From Gammaproteobacteria bacterium (GTDB lineage Bacteria > Pseudomonadota > Gammaproteobacteria > JAJFJF01), in NCBI GenBank assembly GCA_021774255.1, contig JAJFJF010000024.1:1-64000 (forward strand): a DNA stretch of 64,000 nucleotides, written 5' to 3'. This document shows positions 20,596-30,056 of this stretch, one piece after another. Position 1 is the first letter of the stretch. Each line of letters starts with the position of its first letter. The notes below the pieces were generated by a model. That model was not told the DNA's origin, ran no database searches, and saw only the letters and a list, made by a program, of their open reading frames with translations. A program made the translations under genes and the position numbers.

Positions 20596-21318
20596 ATGAA
20601 TATCTCTGTTGTTGTGCCAGTACACAATGAAGCAAATAACATTCCGTTGTTGCTTCAAGAAATCAGCTCTGCTTTGCGCGATCTCGCCTTTGAGGTGCTC
20701 GTGGTTGATGACGCGAGCCAAGACGATACTGTCTTACGTGTGCAAGCGGCCGCTAAACAATTCCCACAAGTGCGCGTCATTCGCCACCGTACTCAATCAG
20801 GCCAAAGCGCAGCCGTATTAACAGGTGTGCGCCATGCCAAAGCACCTTGGGTCGCCACACTGGATGGCGATGGTCAGAACGACCCCGCCGATTTACCCGC
20901 TTTATTTGAAAAAGTGCAGACGGGCACGCCCGACCCTGCACACCCGCTTGTTTGTGTCTGTGGCCACCGCGCCAAACGTCAAGACACGTGGCTCAAACGG
21001 TTTTCTTCGCGCACCGCCAATCGCGTGCGTGCTTATCTACTCAAAGATCACACCCCGGACACAGGCTGCGGTATTAAAATTTTCAATCGTGAGGCTTTCC
21101 TACGCCTGCCACACTTTGATCATTGCCACCGCTTTTTGCCAGCGCTATTTCTGCGCGAGGGAGGCAAGGTTATTTCTGTGCCCGTCAATCACCGCCCACG
21201 GCAACACGGGCAGTCTAAATACGGGCTGCATAACCGCCTCTGGGTAGGGCTGGTGGATATCTTCGGCGTGATGTGGCTACAACGCCGCAAACAACGCCCC
21301 GAAATCATTGAGGACTAA
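20596..21318 (+). CDS. Family 2 glycosyltransferase, polyprenyl-phosphate sugar synthase type
   Basis: A cytoplasmic GT-A enzyme likely loading a sugar onto undecaprenyl phosphate. Motifs: VVPVHNEANNIPLLLQEI, VVDDASQDDT, and DGDGQNDPADL with the metal-binding DxD-like acids; RPRQHGQSKYGLHNR is typical of dolichol-phosphate mannosyltransferase relatives. It has 240 residues and no C-terminal membrane helices. First of three tightly packed genes (gaps of 6 and 15 bases) with a LAB_N protein and a GT39 transferase, a set that elsewhere decorates lipid A or other surface lipids. Confidence 0.9.
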   Translation: MNISVVVPVHNEANNIPLLLQEISSALRDLAFEVLVVDDASQDDTVLRVQAAAKQFPQVRVIRHRTQSGQSAAVLTGVRHAKAPWVATLDGDGQNDPADLPALFEKVQTGTPDPAHPLVCVCGHRAKRQDTWLKRFSSRTANRVRAYLLKDHTPDTGCGIKIFNREAFLRLPHFDHCHRFLPALFLREGGKVISVPVNHRPRQHGQSKYGLHNRLWVGLVDIFGVMWLQRRKQRPEIIED

Positions 21319-21324
21319 CCCCAC

Positions 21325-21642
21325 ATGACACCGACGCAGATTTGGCTCATTATTGGCTTTGCTGGGCAAGCCTTATTTACCATGCGCTTTTTAATACAGT
21401 GGTTAAAAAGTGAGCGCCTACGCCGCAGCGTCATTCCCGTCGCGTTTTGGTATTTTAGTCTTGCAGGTGGGCTGGTGTTACTCTCTTATGCTATCTACCG
21501 TAAAGATCCTGTTTTTATTCTGGGTCAAGGTGCCGGCGTTTTCATCTACCTGCGCAATCTTTATCTTATTCATCGTGAACAACAAGATAAGCGCCAAGCC
21601 ACTGACGCCACGCCTGTCGTTGCACCCCAAACAGAATCTTAA
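21325..21642 (+). CDS. Lipid-A-disaccharide synthase N-terminal-domain (LAB_N) membrane protein
   Basis: A 105-residue protein with three predicted helices (about 6-20, 37-56, 62-80). FAGQALFTMRFLIQWLKSE and SVIPVAFWYFSLAGG are characteristic of the free-standing LAB_N family, which commonly accompanies GT2/GT39 pairs and may help flip or present the lipid-linked sugar. Function is inferred from context. Confidence 0.88.
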   Translation: MTPTQIWLIIGFAGQALFTMRFLIQWLKSERLRRSVIPVAFWYFSLAGGLVLLSYAIYRKDPVFILGQGAGVFIYLRNLYLIHREQQDKRQATDATPVVAPQTES

Positions 21643-21657
21643 ACGAGACACCTTACT

Positions 21658-23160
21658 ATGATGAGAAAAGCCCCGGCTTTTGATCGTGAACGACGTGTGC
21701 AATATGTATTTGCCTTGCTCATTGGCTATCTTATCCTGCGTGTCATTTTCCGCTTGTTGTACTCCGACACCATTCGGTTTGATGACGTTGAGCAGCTCTT
21801 TTTCACACAAGAACTCAGATTGGGCTACCATTTTCAGCCGCCCTTATACACGTGGATACAATGGGGTATTTTTGAGCTGTTAGGCACCAATCTGTTTTCT
21901 TTATTGATCTTTAAGAAAATACTGCTGTTCTCTTCATACTGTTTTGTTTATTTTATTACAAAAGAGATCACCGGCAACCGGCATCTTGCTTTGCTGGCCA
22001 TGCTGTTGATGCTGCTTATCCCGCAGGTTGTGTGGTATACCTATCGCACGCATTCTGTCTTGCTGCTTGCGAGCACGATGGCCTCCATTTTTATGTTTAT
22101 CAAGTTAGTTGAAACACGAAAAATCTTATTTTATGTTTTATTTGGCTTATGCGCAGGGATCGGCCTACTCAGTAAATATAACTATCTTATTTTTCTAGGC
22201 TGTTTTGTTGGTGCCGCATTTTCTTTGCCCCACTTCCGCCAGCCTTTGCTCAGCAAAAAAATACTGATAAGCCTGATGGTTTTTTTGGTAGTCGCCGCGC
22301 CTCACCTCTACTGGATATTAACCAATATAGACATCGCATCCTCTGGGCTCTATAAATTTGAGGCAGACGTCGCGAGCGGGCAATTTACAGACACCTTTTT
22401 GGGCTTCAAAAATTTATTGCTTGCTTCTTTTTTTGTTGTCGGCCCCTTAGTGATCGTCTTCACCGCCGTATTTTTTAAAGAATTATTTAAGCGCACGCCC
22501 TCTACGCCACAAACACTGTTGCATCCAGATTACCCTGTTCTCTTTAAACGTTGCCTCTGGCTAACCGCCTTTGTTGCCGTGACGGCCATCTTGTTTTTTG
22601 GTGTGACCAGTATCAAAAATCATTGGCTGGGACCTTTACTCGCCTTTGTGCCTATTTTATTGGTCTTACTGCTTCCCCAAGACACCCACTCAAAAAAAAT
22701 AAACGGCATGATTGTATTTACCTTCATCGTTGCCGCTATCATACTGATCGTCACACCGGCTCGCACCGTATTAGCCTCTCATTTTAACAGTTACCATCGC
22801 CTTAATGTGCCACACGCAGAGCTCGCAGAAAAAATAAAGGCACACGGTTTTATTTCAGGCAATATTGTGACGGAACGCCAAACCACAGGCGGGGGCAATT
22901 TAAAATTGTTTTTTCAAGACAGCACGATACACACCCCAGACATGCCGCTTTACTTTCCCTTACAACCATCTGCGCCTTGGCTAATCGTGTGGGACGCAAA
23001 TACAAAAGACTATTACCCTCGCGCCGTCTCTAGGCTATTAGCCTCATTAGATGCGCCTGTATCAGATGACATGACACCTATTTATATCGAAGCCCCTTAT
23101 AAATATTCTAAAGGTGAAAAAGTGATCCGTTTGGGCTTTATTATCATTGAGGCGCCGTGA
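21658..23160 (+). CDS. GT39/ArnT-like polytopic glycosyltransferase
   Basis: A 500-residue membrane enzyme with about ten hydrophobic helices in the first 370 residues and a periplasmic tail. The first periplasmic loop has the acidic DDVEQLFFTQE followed by HFQPPLYTWIQW, where GT39/ArnT/PMT enzymes keep the catalytic acid. It should transfer a sugar from a polyprenyl-phosphate donor made by the upstream GT2 enzyme to an acceptor on the periplasmic face. The acceptor (lipid A or another lipid) is not shown by the sequence. Confidence 0.88.
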   Translation: MMRKAPAFDRERRVQYVFALLIGYLILRVIFRLLYSDTIRFDDVEQLFFTQELRLGYHFQPPLYTWIQWGIFELLGTNLFSLLIFKKILLFSSYCFVYFITKEITGNRHLALLAMLLMLLIPQVVWYTYRTHSVLLLASTMASIFMFIKLVETRKILFYVLFGLCAGIGLLSKYNYLIFLGCFVGAAFSLPHFRQPLLSKKILISLMVFLVVAAPHLYWILTNIDIASSGLYKFEADVASGQFTDTFLGFKNLLLASFFVVGPLVIVFTAVFFKELFKRTPSTPQTLLHPDYPVLFKRCLWLTAFVAVTAILFFGVTSIKNHWLGPLLAFVPILLVLLLPQDTHSKKINGMIVFTFIVAAIILIVTPARTVLASHFNSYHRLNVPHAELAEKIKAHGFISGNIVTERQTTGGGNLKLFFQDSTIHTPDMPLYFPLQPSAPWLIVWDANTKDYYPRAVSRLLASLDAPVSDDMTPIYIEAPYKYSKGEKVIRLGFIIIEAP

Positions 23161-23232
23161 GCATATCGTTGCGCGCGTAGTCGCGAACAACGGCATACCA
23201 ATCAGGGCGATCACAAGCCCCCCTACAAGACA

Positions 23233-25431
23233 TTACGCTCGGCTCGGCCACCAATTCCATTTACCCATCAGTTTCATCACCGAGGGTACCAAGACCATTC
23301 GTACGATGGTTGCATCGATAAAGATAGCTAATGCAATCCCTACCCCCATTTGTTTCACAATAGCAATCTCCGTAAAGGCAAAGGCCCCTGTGATCACAAT
23401 AATAATCGCTGCAGCGGACGTAATAATACGACTGGTTGTTGTTAACCCAAGCAGCACGGCTTGATCATTATCTTTCGTTGCCAAATAACGTTCATGGATA
23501 CGCGAAATTAAAAACACTTCGTAATCCATACTCAAACCAAACACGACACTGAAAATAAAAATGGGCAAAATAATGGCAATCGCATCTGGCTCAAACTGCA
23601 ATAGGCCTGTTAAGTGGCCTGCTTGGAAGATCCACACCAAAATCCCAAAGGTTGCGCCCAGGCTTAATATATTCATCAATATCGCTTTGATTGGAATAAA
23701 GATCGAGTGGAATGAAAACGCTAAGATAATAAAGGTAGAGAATAAAATCCATCCAAACGCAATCGGCGCTTTTTGATAGATATCATCATAAATTTCTTGT
23801 TGCTGTTTTGTTTTGCCACCGATCAATAAAGTAAAGGGAAAAGTTTTTTCATCCCACACCCTCACCCAATCGCGTGCCGACTTGGAAATAGGATCCCCTT
23901 CCAAGAAAACGTGCAAAACAGTTTTATTACCGCTTACAAATTGTGATAAAACAGACGCAATAGCCGCGCGGCTGGCAGGTTCTTGATAAAGTGCGTTGAG
24001 CTCACGCACCGATGTACTGCCCGTATAAGAAAAGATCGAACCCACTTTCATCACTTGCTCGTCTGCTTCTAGCGCAGTCACAAGCGCATACAACTGCTCA
24101 AGCTGATTGTTTTCCATCACCTCACTTGGCATCTCAGCAATCATGACCACAGGATAAAGTTCGCTTTTACCAAAGGCCGCTTCTATCGTTTCATACGCGA
24201 TGCGTGATTCATAACTCGCTGGGATGGTGCTGGTTTCTGGAATGGTAAATTCAATACCCCGAATGGGCAGCAGTGCAATCACCAATACCCCTATCGCGCC
24301 GCTCATCATTAAAACCGGTCTTTTCATGACAAACTGAGCAAAGGCATACCATGCGGCTGGGTGGTTATTACGTCGCTTAAACAACATGAGTTTATTCACC
24401 CGCTGCCCTAGCAATCCCAACACAGCAGGCAAAAATGTCACCGCTGAAATAACAGCAAGCAGCACCACTATGATGCCACCTAGCGCGACTGTGCGGAAAA
24501 TTTCAACTTGTAATAATAGCAAGGCAGAGAGCCCTAATAGCACGCACAAGCCTGAGATCGCCACTGCACGCCCGGCCGTGGCCACCGACGTAGCGACCGA
24601 GTCTTGAATATTATCATGAGAACTCTCCAGCTCTTCACGAAAACGATTCACCAGCAATAAAGCAAAATCAATACTGAGTGCTAAACCAATCATGGGGACC
24701 ACATTGAGCAAAAAGATAGAAAGATCCATCTGCATGCCAAACCAATAAAGTACCCCCATCGCCACCACGACCGTCACCATACCAATCATCAATGGCACCA
24801 TGGCGGCAATCAAGCCCCCAAAAGCAAATAGCAATATAATCAGTGCAGCAGGCACCCCGATTAATTCAGCACGCAGCAAATCGCGTTGGCTGGTGGTTTT
24901 AATGTCATCTTTAAACACGGGATCGCCCGTGATGCTGGTTGTAATAGGCAGCGTTGCGAGGGTGTCAGGCAGGTTAGCCAGCGCCGCACGTATTTGGCCT
25001 AAATACCCATGCAAATCGTCAGGGGAATGATCAAACTCCACAACAGCATAGGCTAGATTTTCTTGCATCAGGTAAGGATTTTCATAAGGCGATCGGATCG
25101 CATCAGGCTGCACGTCTTCTGCTAACTGCGTGAGTGTGGTCTGCACGAAATGTTGGAAATCGTCCTGTCCCGTCTTTAATGCATTTGATTCAAACAAGAC
25201 AATGACTTGCGAGGCTTTTACATCAAAATCTTCGTGTAAAATATCAATGACCGTCGCCGCCTCGCCGGGCATTTCAAAACCACTGCCAGCCAACAATCCA
25301 GGCAATTTTATCGTGAACACACTTAAGACCACGAGTAACGCTAGCCAGCTCAGCACCATGCCTTTACGGTGGCGGTAAGCAAAGCTACCAAGACGATAGA
25401 AAGAGTGTGAAAAGAGTTGTTTGTTCGCCAT
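23233..25431 (-). CDS. MMPL-family RND transporter
   Basis: A 732-residue inner membrane exporter. It has a helix at about 25-45, a large periplasmic domain (about 50-175), six helices (about 180-370), a second periplasmic domain (about 395-545) and five or six helices at the end. The signature VVFGLSMDYEVFLISRI and IGLALSIDFALLLVNRF, with the intramembrane Asp in each half, are typical of the MMPL type best known in actinobacteria. Substrate unknown; lipids are exported by many relatives. No partner membrane fusion or outer membrane gene is adjacent. Convergent with the GT39 gene. Confidence 0.9.
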   Translation of the reverse strand: MANKQLFSHSFYRLGSFAYRHRKGMVLSWLALLVVLSVFTIKLPGLLAGSGFEMPGEAATVIDILHEDFDVKASQVIVLFESNALKTGQDDFQHFVQTTLTQLAEDVQPDAIRSPYENPYLMQENLAYAVVEFDHSPDDLHGYLGQIRAALANLPDTLATLPITTSITGDPVFKDDIKTTSQRDLLRAELIGVPAALIILLFAFGGLIAAMVPLMIGMVTVVVAMGVLYWFGMQMDLSIFLLNVVPMIGLALSIDFALLLVNRFREELESSHDNIQDSVATSVATAGRAVAISGLCVLLGLSALLLLQVEIFRTVALGGIIVVLLAVISAVTFLPAVLGLLGQRVNKLMLFKRRNNHPAAWYAFAQFVMKRPVLMMSGAIGVLVIALLPIRGIEFTIPETSTIPASYESRIAYETIEAAFGKSELYPVVMIAEMPSEVMENNQLEQLYALVTALEADEQVMKVGSIFSYTGSTSVRELNALYQEPASRAAIASVLSQFVSGNKTVLHVFLEGDPISKSARDWVRVWDEKTFPFTLLIGGKTKQQQEIYDDIYQKAPIAFGWILFSTFIILAFSFHSIFIPIKAILMNILSLGATFGILVWIFQAGHLTGLLQFEPDAIAIILPIFIFSVVFGLSMDYEVFLISRIHERYLATKDNDQAVLLGLTTTSRIITSAAAIIIVITGAFAFTEIAIVKQMGVGIALAIFIDATIVRMVLVPSVMKLMGKWNWWPSRA

Positions 25432-25525
25432 AAATTTACGTCAGATAAAAGTAGTATTTTGGAAATAAAACGGTAAAATACGCACCGAATTGCAAAACGC
25501 ATAGCATACTAGTATCGTAAAAAAA

Positions 25526-26587
25526 ATGCCAATGAAAAACAAACTCTTAAGTACTCCCGTCGCACATATTGATATCACGTCTTTTGATGCGCGCCCTTTA
25601 ACCCGTGCCATGGCCGCCATGTCATTTACCGCAAGAGAGCTTGCACGTGCCACTGACATTTTCAACAGCATGCTAAAAGACCCTGATTGCACCACTATTT
25701 TAACGTTAGCGGGCTCAACGTCTGCTGCCGGTTGCATGCAGCTTTACGCTGATTTAATTAAATATAATATGATTGACGCGATTGTGGCCACCGGCGCCAG
25801 CATCGTCGACATGGACTTTTTTGAAGGCCTAGGTTTTAAACATTACCAAGGCGATGCACTGGCTGACGATACACAACTGCGCGAGCACGCAATTGATCGC
25901 ATTTATGATACCTATATTGATGAAACGCAGCTCAATATGTGTGATCAGACTATTAAAGACATTGCCGACACCTTACCGCCCCGCCCACACACTTCACGCG
26001 AATTTATTTATGAAATGGGTCGCTATTTAAGCAAACATGCGAAAAAGAAAGGCTCATTGGTAGAACTGGCTTTTGAGCATGATGTGCCTATTTTTTGCCC
26101 GGCTTTTACCGACTCCAGTGCAGGTTTTGGTTTAGTCTTACACCAAGAGGCTAATCCTGAACAACATATAACTATCGACAGTATTCGTGACTTCCGTGAA
26201 TTGACCGAAATCAAAATACAATCGGGTAACACCGGTTTATTGATGATCGGTGGTGGCGTACCCAAAAACTTTACGCAAGATACCGTTGTTTGTGCTGATT
26301 TACTGGGTAAATCGGCCTCCATGCACAAATACGCTATTCAAATTACCGTTGCTGATGCGCGCGATGGCGCTTGCAGCAGTTCAACCTTACGAGAAGCGCA
26401 CTCTTGGGGCAAAGTGGATATGGCGCATGAACAAATGGTGTATGCCGAGGCAACGTCGGTACTTCCCTTGTTGGCAAGCGATGCCTACCATCAAGGCCAT
26501 TGGAAAGCACGCGCGCGAAAACAACTGAATAAAATTTTTACACAAGCCACGCAAACGAATGATGAAACCACTGCCATTTCTGCCTAG
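25526..26587 (+). CDS. Deoxyhypusine synthase-like protein (possible homospermidine synthase)
   Basis: NAD-dependent aminobutyl transferase family. Landmarks: LTLAGSTSAAG, IVATGASIVDMDFFEGLG, CPAFTDSSAGFGL, GGGVPKNF and the C-terminal AHSWGKVD, which contains the Lys that carries the aminobutyl intermediate in deoxyhypusine synthase. Bacteria lack eIF5A, so the usual protein substrate is absent; bacterial relatives have been linked to homospermidine formation. It overlaps the agmatinase gene by 29 bases, which supports polyamine metabolism. Length 353. Exact reaction not proven. Confidence 0.85.
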   Translation: MPMKNKLLSTPVAHIDITSFDARPLTRAMAAMSFTARELARATDIFNSMLKDPDCTTILTLAGSTSAAGCMQLYADLIKYNMIDAIVATGASIVDMDFFEGLGFKHYQGDALADDTQLREHAIDRIYDTYIDETQLNMCDQTIKDIADTLPPRPHTSREFIYEMGRYLSKHAKKKGSLVELAFEHDVPIFCPAFTDSSAGFGLVLHQEANPEQHITIDSIRDFRELTEIKIQSGNTGLLMIGGGVPKNFTQDTVVCADLLGKSASMHKYAIQITVADARDGACSSSTLREAHSWGKVDMAHEQMVYAEATSVLPLLASDAYHQGHWKARARKQLNKIFTQATQTNDETTAISA

Positions 26588-27482
26588 CCAATCTGGTTTT
26601 CTTGGCCTTGAACAAGACACCCCTGCCTCACTGGCAGCGTGTGATGCGGTTGTTATTCCTTTTGGATTAGAAGCCTCTGTTTCTTACGGCGGCAATACAC
26701 AACACGGCCCGCAAGCGATTATTGATGCCTCGCACCAAGTCGAGCTGTTTGATGAGGCGCTCTGGTGCGAGCCTTGTCAGTTTATTCAAACAGGCACACT
26801 GGTGCCCCCTACTATTGCCACACCGCTACCCAACGCACTGGAGCAGCTCGAGTTTCTCACTGATGCTGTACTCGAGGCCGGCAAATTTCCGCTTATTTTA
26901 GGCGGTGAACATGCGTTAACAGCAGGCAGCATACGCGCGGTGACAAAGCACCATCCTGATGTCGTCTTATTGCATTTTGATGCCCATGCCGATTTGCGCG
27001 ATGGCTATGAGGGTGAGCATTATTCGCATGCCGCCGCGCTGCGACGCTGTTTAGATAATCCTGCTGTCACGCTGGTCTCGCTTGGGATCCGCAACATCTC
27101 TTCTGAAGAAATTCCTTTTTTAGAGGCTAACCGCAAGCGCATTCACATACATTGGGCGAAAGATAAGGCACAATGGGATTTATCGGCTATTTTGGCCCCC
27201 TTGCGCAACAAGCCTGTTTATATCACGTTTGATTTAGATGGTTTTGATGCGAGTCTGATGCCCGCCACCGGCACACCCGAGCCCGGTGGGCTTTTCTGGG
27301 ATGACGTCATGCCGGTGATTGCGGGTGCAGCAAAAGTTGCCAAGAAGATAGTGGGCGCCGATATTGTTGAGCTTGCGCCTATTGCGGGGCTACATGCCTG
27401 TGATTTTACCGCAGCCAAATTGGCTTATCGCATACTGACACATGCGCTTATTAAGCAGCTTCCGCCACCACCGCCGCAATAG
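26559..27482 (+). CDS. speB: Agmatinase family ureohydrolase
   Basis: Hydrolyses agmatine to putrescine and urea. All manganese motifs are present: GGEHALT, DAHADLRD, and DLDGFDASLMPATGTPEPGG; a further SHAAAL follows the second. Length 307 is normal. The start overlaps the deoxyhypusine-synthase-like gene, so the two are likely co-translated, and its 3' end overlaps the convergent speD end by 32 bases. Agmatine as substrate is the most likely reading; a related guanidino substrate is possible. Confidence 0.88.
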   Translation: MMKPLPFLPSQSGFLGLEQDTPASLAACDAVVIPFGLEASVSYGGNTQHGPQAIIDASHQVELFDEALWCEPCQFIQTGTLVPPTIATPLPNALEQLEFLTDAVLEAGKFPLILGGEHALTAGSIRAVTKHHPDVVLLHFDAHADLRDGYEGEHYSHAAALRRCLDNPAVTLVSLGIRNISSEEIPFLEANRKRIHIHWAKDKAQWDLSAILAPLRNKPVYITFDLDGFDASLMPATGTPEPGGLFWDDVMPVIAGAAKVAKKIVGADIVELAPIAGLHACDFTAAKLAYRILTHALIKQLPPPPPQ

Positions 27483-27903
27483 CCTGCTCAGGTGACGCTG
27501 CCTGCGCGCGCGCGGGCAGGTGTTGCATATAGCGCTGCCCGCGCACCACAAAATGGGTTTCCACATCTTGCAGGCCAAACAGCTGTTTGAAGTAATTGAC
27601 GATAAACTCCGTATTGATACCGTTTTGGCAGGTATAGACATCGGCGCTGACGAAACGGGCAGCTGGGAAGCTATGGATGCTAATATGACTCTCAGCAATC
27701 ACCACAAAGCCGCTCCAGCCGCCATCATCCTTTGGGGAACCGCCTGGCGCAAAATAAACCTCAGGCTCGGCCAATTTATTCATGCCCAAGAGCCCAGGAA
27801 GCTCATTAAGGCATTGAAGTACAACGTTTTTATCATCTAGCTTTTGGGTGTCGCCTAGATAGCCGTCTAAGGTTAAATGTTCACCAAAATGATCAATTCG
27901 CAT
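27451..27903 (-). CDS. speD: S-adenosylmethionine decarboxylase proenzyme-like (SpeD)
   Basis: A pyruvoyl enzyme that normally decarboxylates S-adenosylmethionine for spermidine synthesis. The self-cleavage/active-site motif VIAESHISIHSFP is present; cleavage at the Glu-Ser bond creates the pyruvoyl group. The segment GGWSGFVV before it and the Cys in VYTCQNG, the usual catalytic Cys region, are also visible. Length 150. It is convergent with speB. No spermidine synthase (speE) is in the window, and some SpeD homologs have changed substrate, so the reaction is less certain than the family. Confidence 0.88.
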   Translation of the reverse strand: MRIDHFGEHLTLDGYLGDTQKLDDKNVVLQCLNELPGLLGMNKLAEPEVYFAPGGSPKDDGGWSGFVVIAESHISIHSFPAARFVSADVYTCQNGINTEFIVNYFKQLFGLQDVETHFVVRGQRYMQHLPARAQAASPEQAIAAVVAEAA

Positions 27904-27970
27904 CTCAATTTACACCCCGTTAAAATAAAAGGTGGCGTATTCTACCGTACTCTTGCAGAGGAAAAAAGCA

Positions 27971-28786
27971 ATGAATGAGGCAAAAAAAGACTACACGATT
28001 TTGGGTGAGCACACCCCTGTCGTGCTCCTCCATAGCTCACTCAGTAGCAAGGCGCAGTGGCAGCGTTTAACGAGCCAACTGTCGCCCCAGTTCAAAACCA
28101 TCGCAATTGACCTGTACGGCTACGGCGCGGCCCCCTTCCCCGATCCCCACGCTGCTTTTGCACTGCAAAATGAAGTCGTGCGTATTCAAGACATCTTAAA
28201 TGCTGTATTAGCACCACAAGCGCGTTTTCATTTGATCGGGCATTCTTACGGCGCAGCCGTTGCTTTACGACTTTGCTATCAACAACAAAACAATATCTCG
28301 AGTTTGACTTTATTTGAACCCGTTGCCTTTCACTTATTGCCTAAAACCGACCCAGCATTGCACGAGATTGAGACACTCAAAAATCACATAACCTTGGCGT
28401 TACAACAAGAAGATTATGAAGCCGCGGCTGCGTGTTTTGTGGATTACTGGAACACGCCAAACAGTTATCATCGCTTACCCACTCGCACACAATCTACTTT
28501 AGCAAACGCGATAAAAAAAATACCTTTTGATTTTAATGCGCTGATGCACGACCCTTATTCAATAGCCGATTACCAAAAAATCAACACCCCCACTTGCCTA
28601 CTGGCCGGTAAACAAACCCGATTACCCGCCAGGCACGTGCGTGACTTACTGGCAGCATCACTGCCGCATTGCCAGCAGCACTGGGTATCCGGTGGCCATA
28701 TGTCGCCGATCACACATGCAGATGAAGTCAATAATATTATGATGGCATGCTTAAAAAGCTTTACTACTTCTCACCATTCCAACTGA
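27971..28786 (+). CDS. Alpha/beta hydrolase
   Basis: A 271-residue soluble hydrolase: oxyanion strand VVLLHSSLSSKAQW, nucleophile elbow LIGHSYGAA (Ser), and a C-terminal His in VSGGHMSPITH; a candidate acid lies in the strand TCLLAGKQTRLP region. I chose the ATG at 27971 because AGAGGA lies upstream at good spacing; a GTG at 27932 would add 13 residues. It is divergent from speD. Its stop overlaps the convergent ATP-grasp gene by 23 bases. Substrate unknown. Confidence 0.85.
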   Translation: MNEAKKDYTILGEHTPVVLLHSSLSSKAQWQRLTSQLSPQFKTIAIDLYGYGAAPFPDPHAAFALQNEVVRIQDILNAVLAPQARFHLIGHSYGAAVALRLCYQQQNNISSLTLFEPVAFHLLPKTDPALHEIETLKNHITLALQQEDYEAAAACFVDYWNTPNSYHRLPTRTQSTLANAIKKIPFDFNALMHDPYSIADYQKINTPTCLLAGKQTRLPARHVRDLLAASLPHCQQHWVSGGHMSPITHADEVNNIMMACLKSFTTSHHSN

Positions 28787-29927
28787 TATCAAACGCCATG
28801 GCATTACTCAGATCCGTGCGTTTTCGTTTTTCCTGTTTGGTTTGACGACGAAAAGACAAGACTTGTGAATACGATAATAGTTGATATAGACCAGGCCATT
28901 TATCATCCCAGTCTACATAAATATCTTCTACACCTGAAAAAAGGCGTTTAATATTGTCTGGCGTCGCCCGCCAGTCATAAAAACTGTCGCGCAGCAAAGC
29001 AATGCCAATTTGTTTGCGGACACCCGGTTTGACGATGCTCACTTTATCACGTGGGTTGAGCACTGCATCAGTGAACATTTGATCTGTCATCATCGACACC
29101 CCAATGGTAGGGCGCGGATTACATTCAATCAACACTAAACCTTGTGGTGTTTTACGAAAATCAAAACCAATTTGACCGTGATAGTTAAGTGCCTTCACGC
29201 ACGCTTGTGCGATAGCCAGTGTCTCAGGCTCATCCACTGATTCAAAAGCAATCCCGCCCGCGTGGTTTATGGTTTTAGGATGCTCGTAGGCGCAGTGACT
29301 GACAATCTTGCCGTGATGCGCGATGCTAGAGCTGCAAATATCTTTCCCTTCGATAAAGGGCTGCACTATCCAAGGCTGAGCCGCTGTCGGGCTACATTCT
29401 TCCACACGCATCCACCCAGCAAGTGGGCCGGTGTTCGTCACGATCACCCCGCCGACACGCGAGTAGACTGGGCGCACAAAATATTCAGCGCACTCTGTTA
29501 TCACATTTTTCAGCTCATCTTGAGACGTCACCTGTTTTGTTTCGGGGCACAATAAACCAAGCGATTGGGCTAACGTATGAAAAGAATGTTTGTTGTGCAG
29601 CATGGATAACACCTCAAAAGGCGAAGAGAAAATACTTCCTCCCCCGACTCCGTCAGGAAAAGATTTCATCAGATGCAATGCATCTTCAAACCCCGGTATG
29701 AGTAATTCAATATGATGCGTGCGCATAAAATCTTCTATCTCGGATAAAAACGTTTCCGATGCAAAGGTAGGCGCCGCCGTAATTTTGTATTGTTTGACAT
29801 AACGAGAGCGGATCCCCGGAGAGGTTTTAAACGTGTCTGTCGCATACACGTCATGCCCTTGACGGCCAAACTTCCGAATTTGGTCAAGTGCATGCGGCAT
29901 GCGGGCGCTGGTCAGTAATATTTTCAT
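28764..29927 (-). CDS. ATP-grasp domain ligase of unknown specificity
   Basis: A 387-residue enzyme with a preATP-grasp Rossmann-like N-terminus (MKILLTSARMPHALDQIRKF), an ATP-grasp core (about 115-300) including YFVRPVYSRVGG and QPWIVQPFIEGKDI, and the metal-binding GQIGFDFRKTPQGLVLIECNPRP. The closest general resemblance is to carbamoyl-phosphate-synthase-like carboxylate-amine ligases. The C-terminal 80 residues are basic and not recognised. Substrates cannot be read from sequence; the neighbours (hydrolase, polyamine genes) do not settle it. Confidence 0.85.
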   Translation of the reverse strand: MKILLTSARMPHALDQIRKFGRQGHDVYATDTFKTSPGIRSRYVKQYKITAAPTFASETFLSEIEDFMRTHHIELLIPGFEDALHLMKSFPDGVGGGSIFSSPFEVLSMLHNKHSFHTLAQSLGLLCPETKQVTSQDELKNVITECAEYFVRPVYSRVGGVIVTNTGPLAGWMRVEECSPTAAQPWIVQPFIEGKDICSSSIAHHGKIVSHCAYEHPKTINHAGGIAFESVDEPETLAIAQACVKALNYHGQIGFDFRKTPQGLVLIECNPRPTIGVSMMTDQMFTDAVLNPRDKVSIVKPGVRKQIGIALLRDSFYDWRATPDNIKRLFSGVEDIYVDWDDKWPGLYQLLSYSQVLSFRRQTKQEKRKRTDLSNAMAFDISWNGEK

Positions 29928-30056
29928 CTTTTGCAGAGAGAGCTCATGATAGTTACAAAGATAAGTATAGATAATTTAAATGAAAGTGTGATGAAGCATA
30001 GACGTTTAAAAAAATATGCACTACACTTTTGATATTGGGGCTAAAAGAGGTGAACC

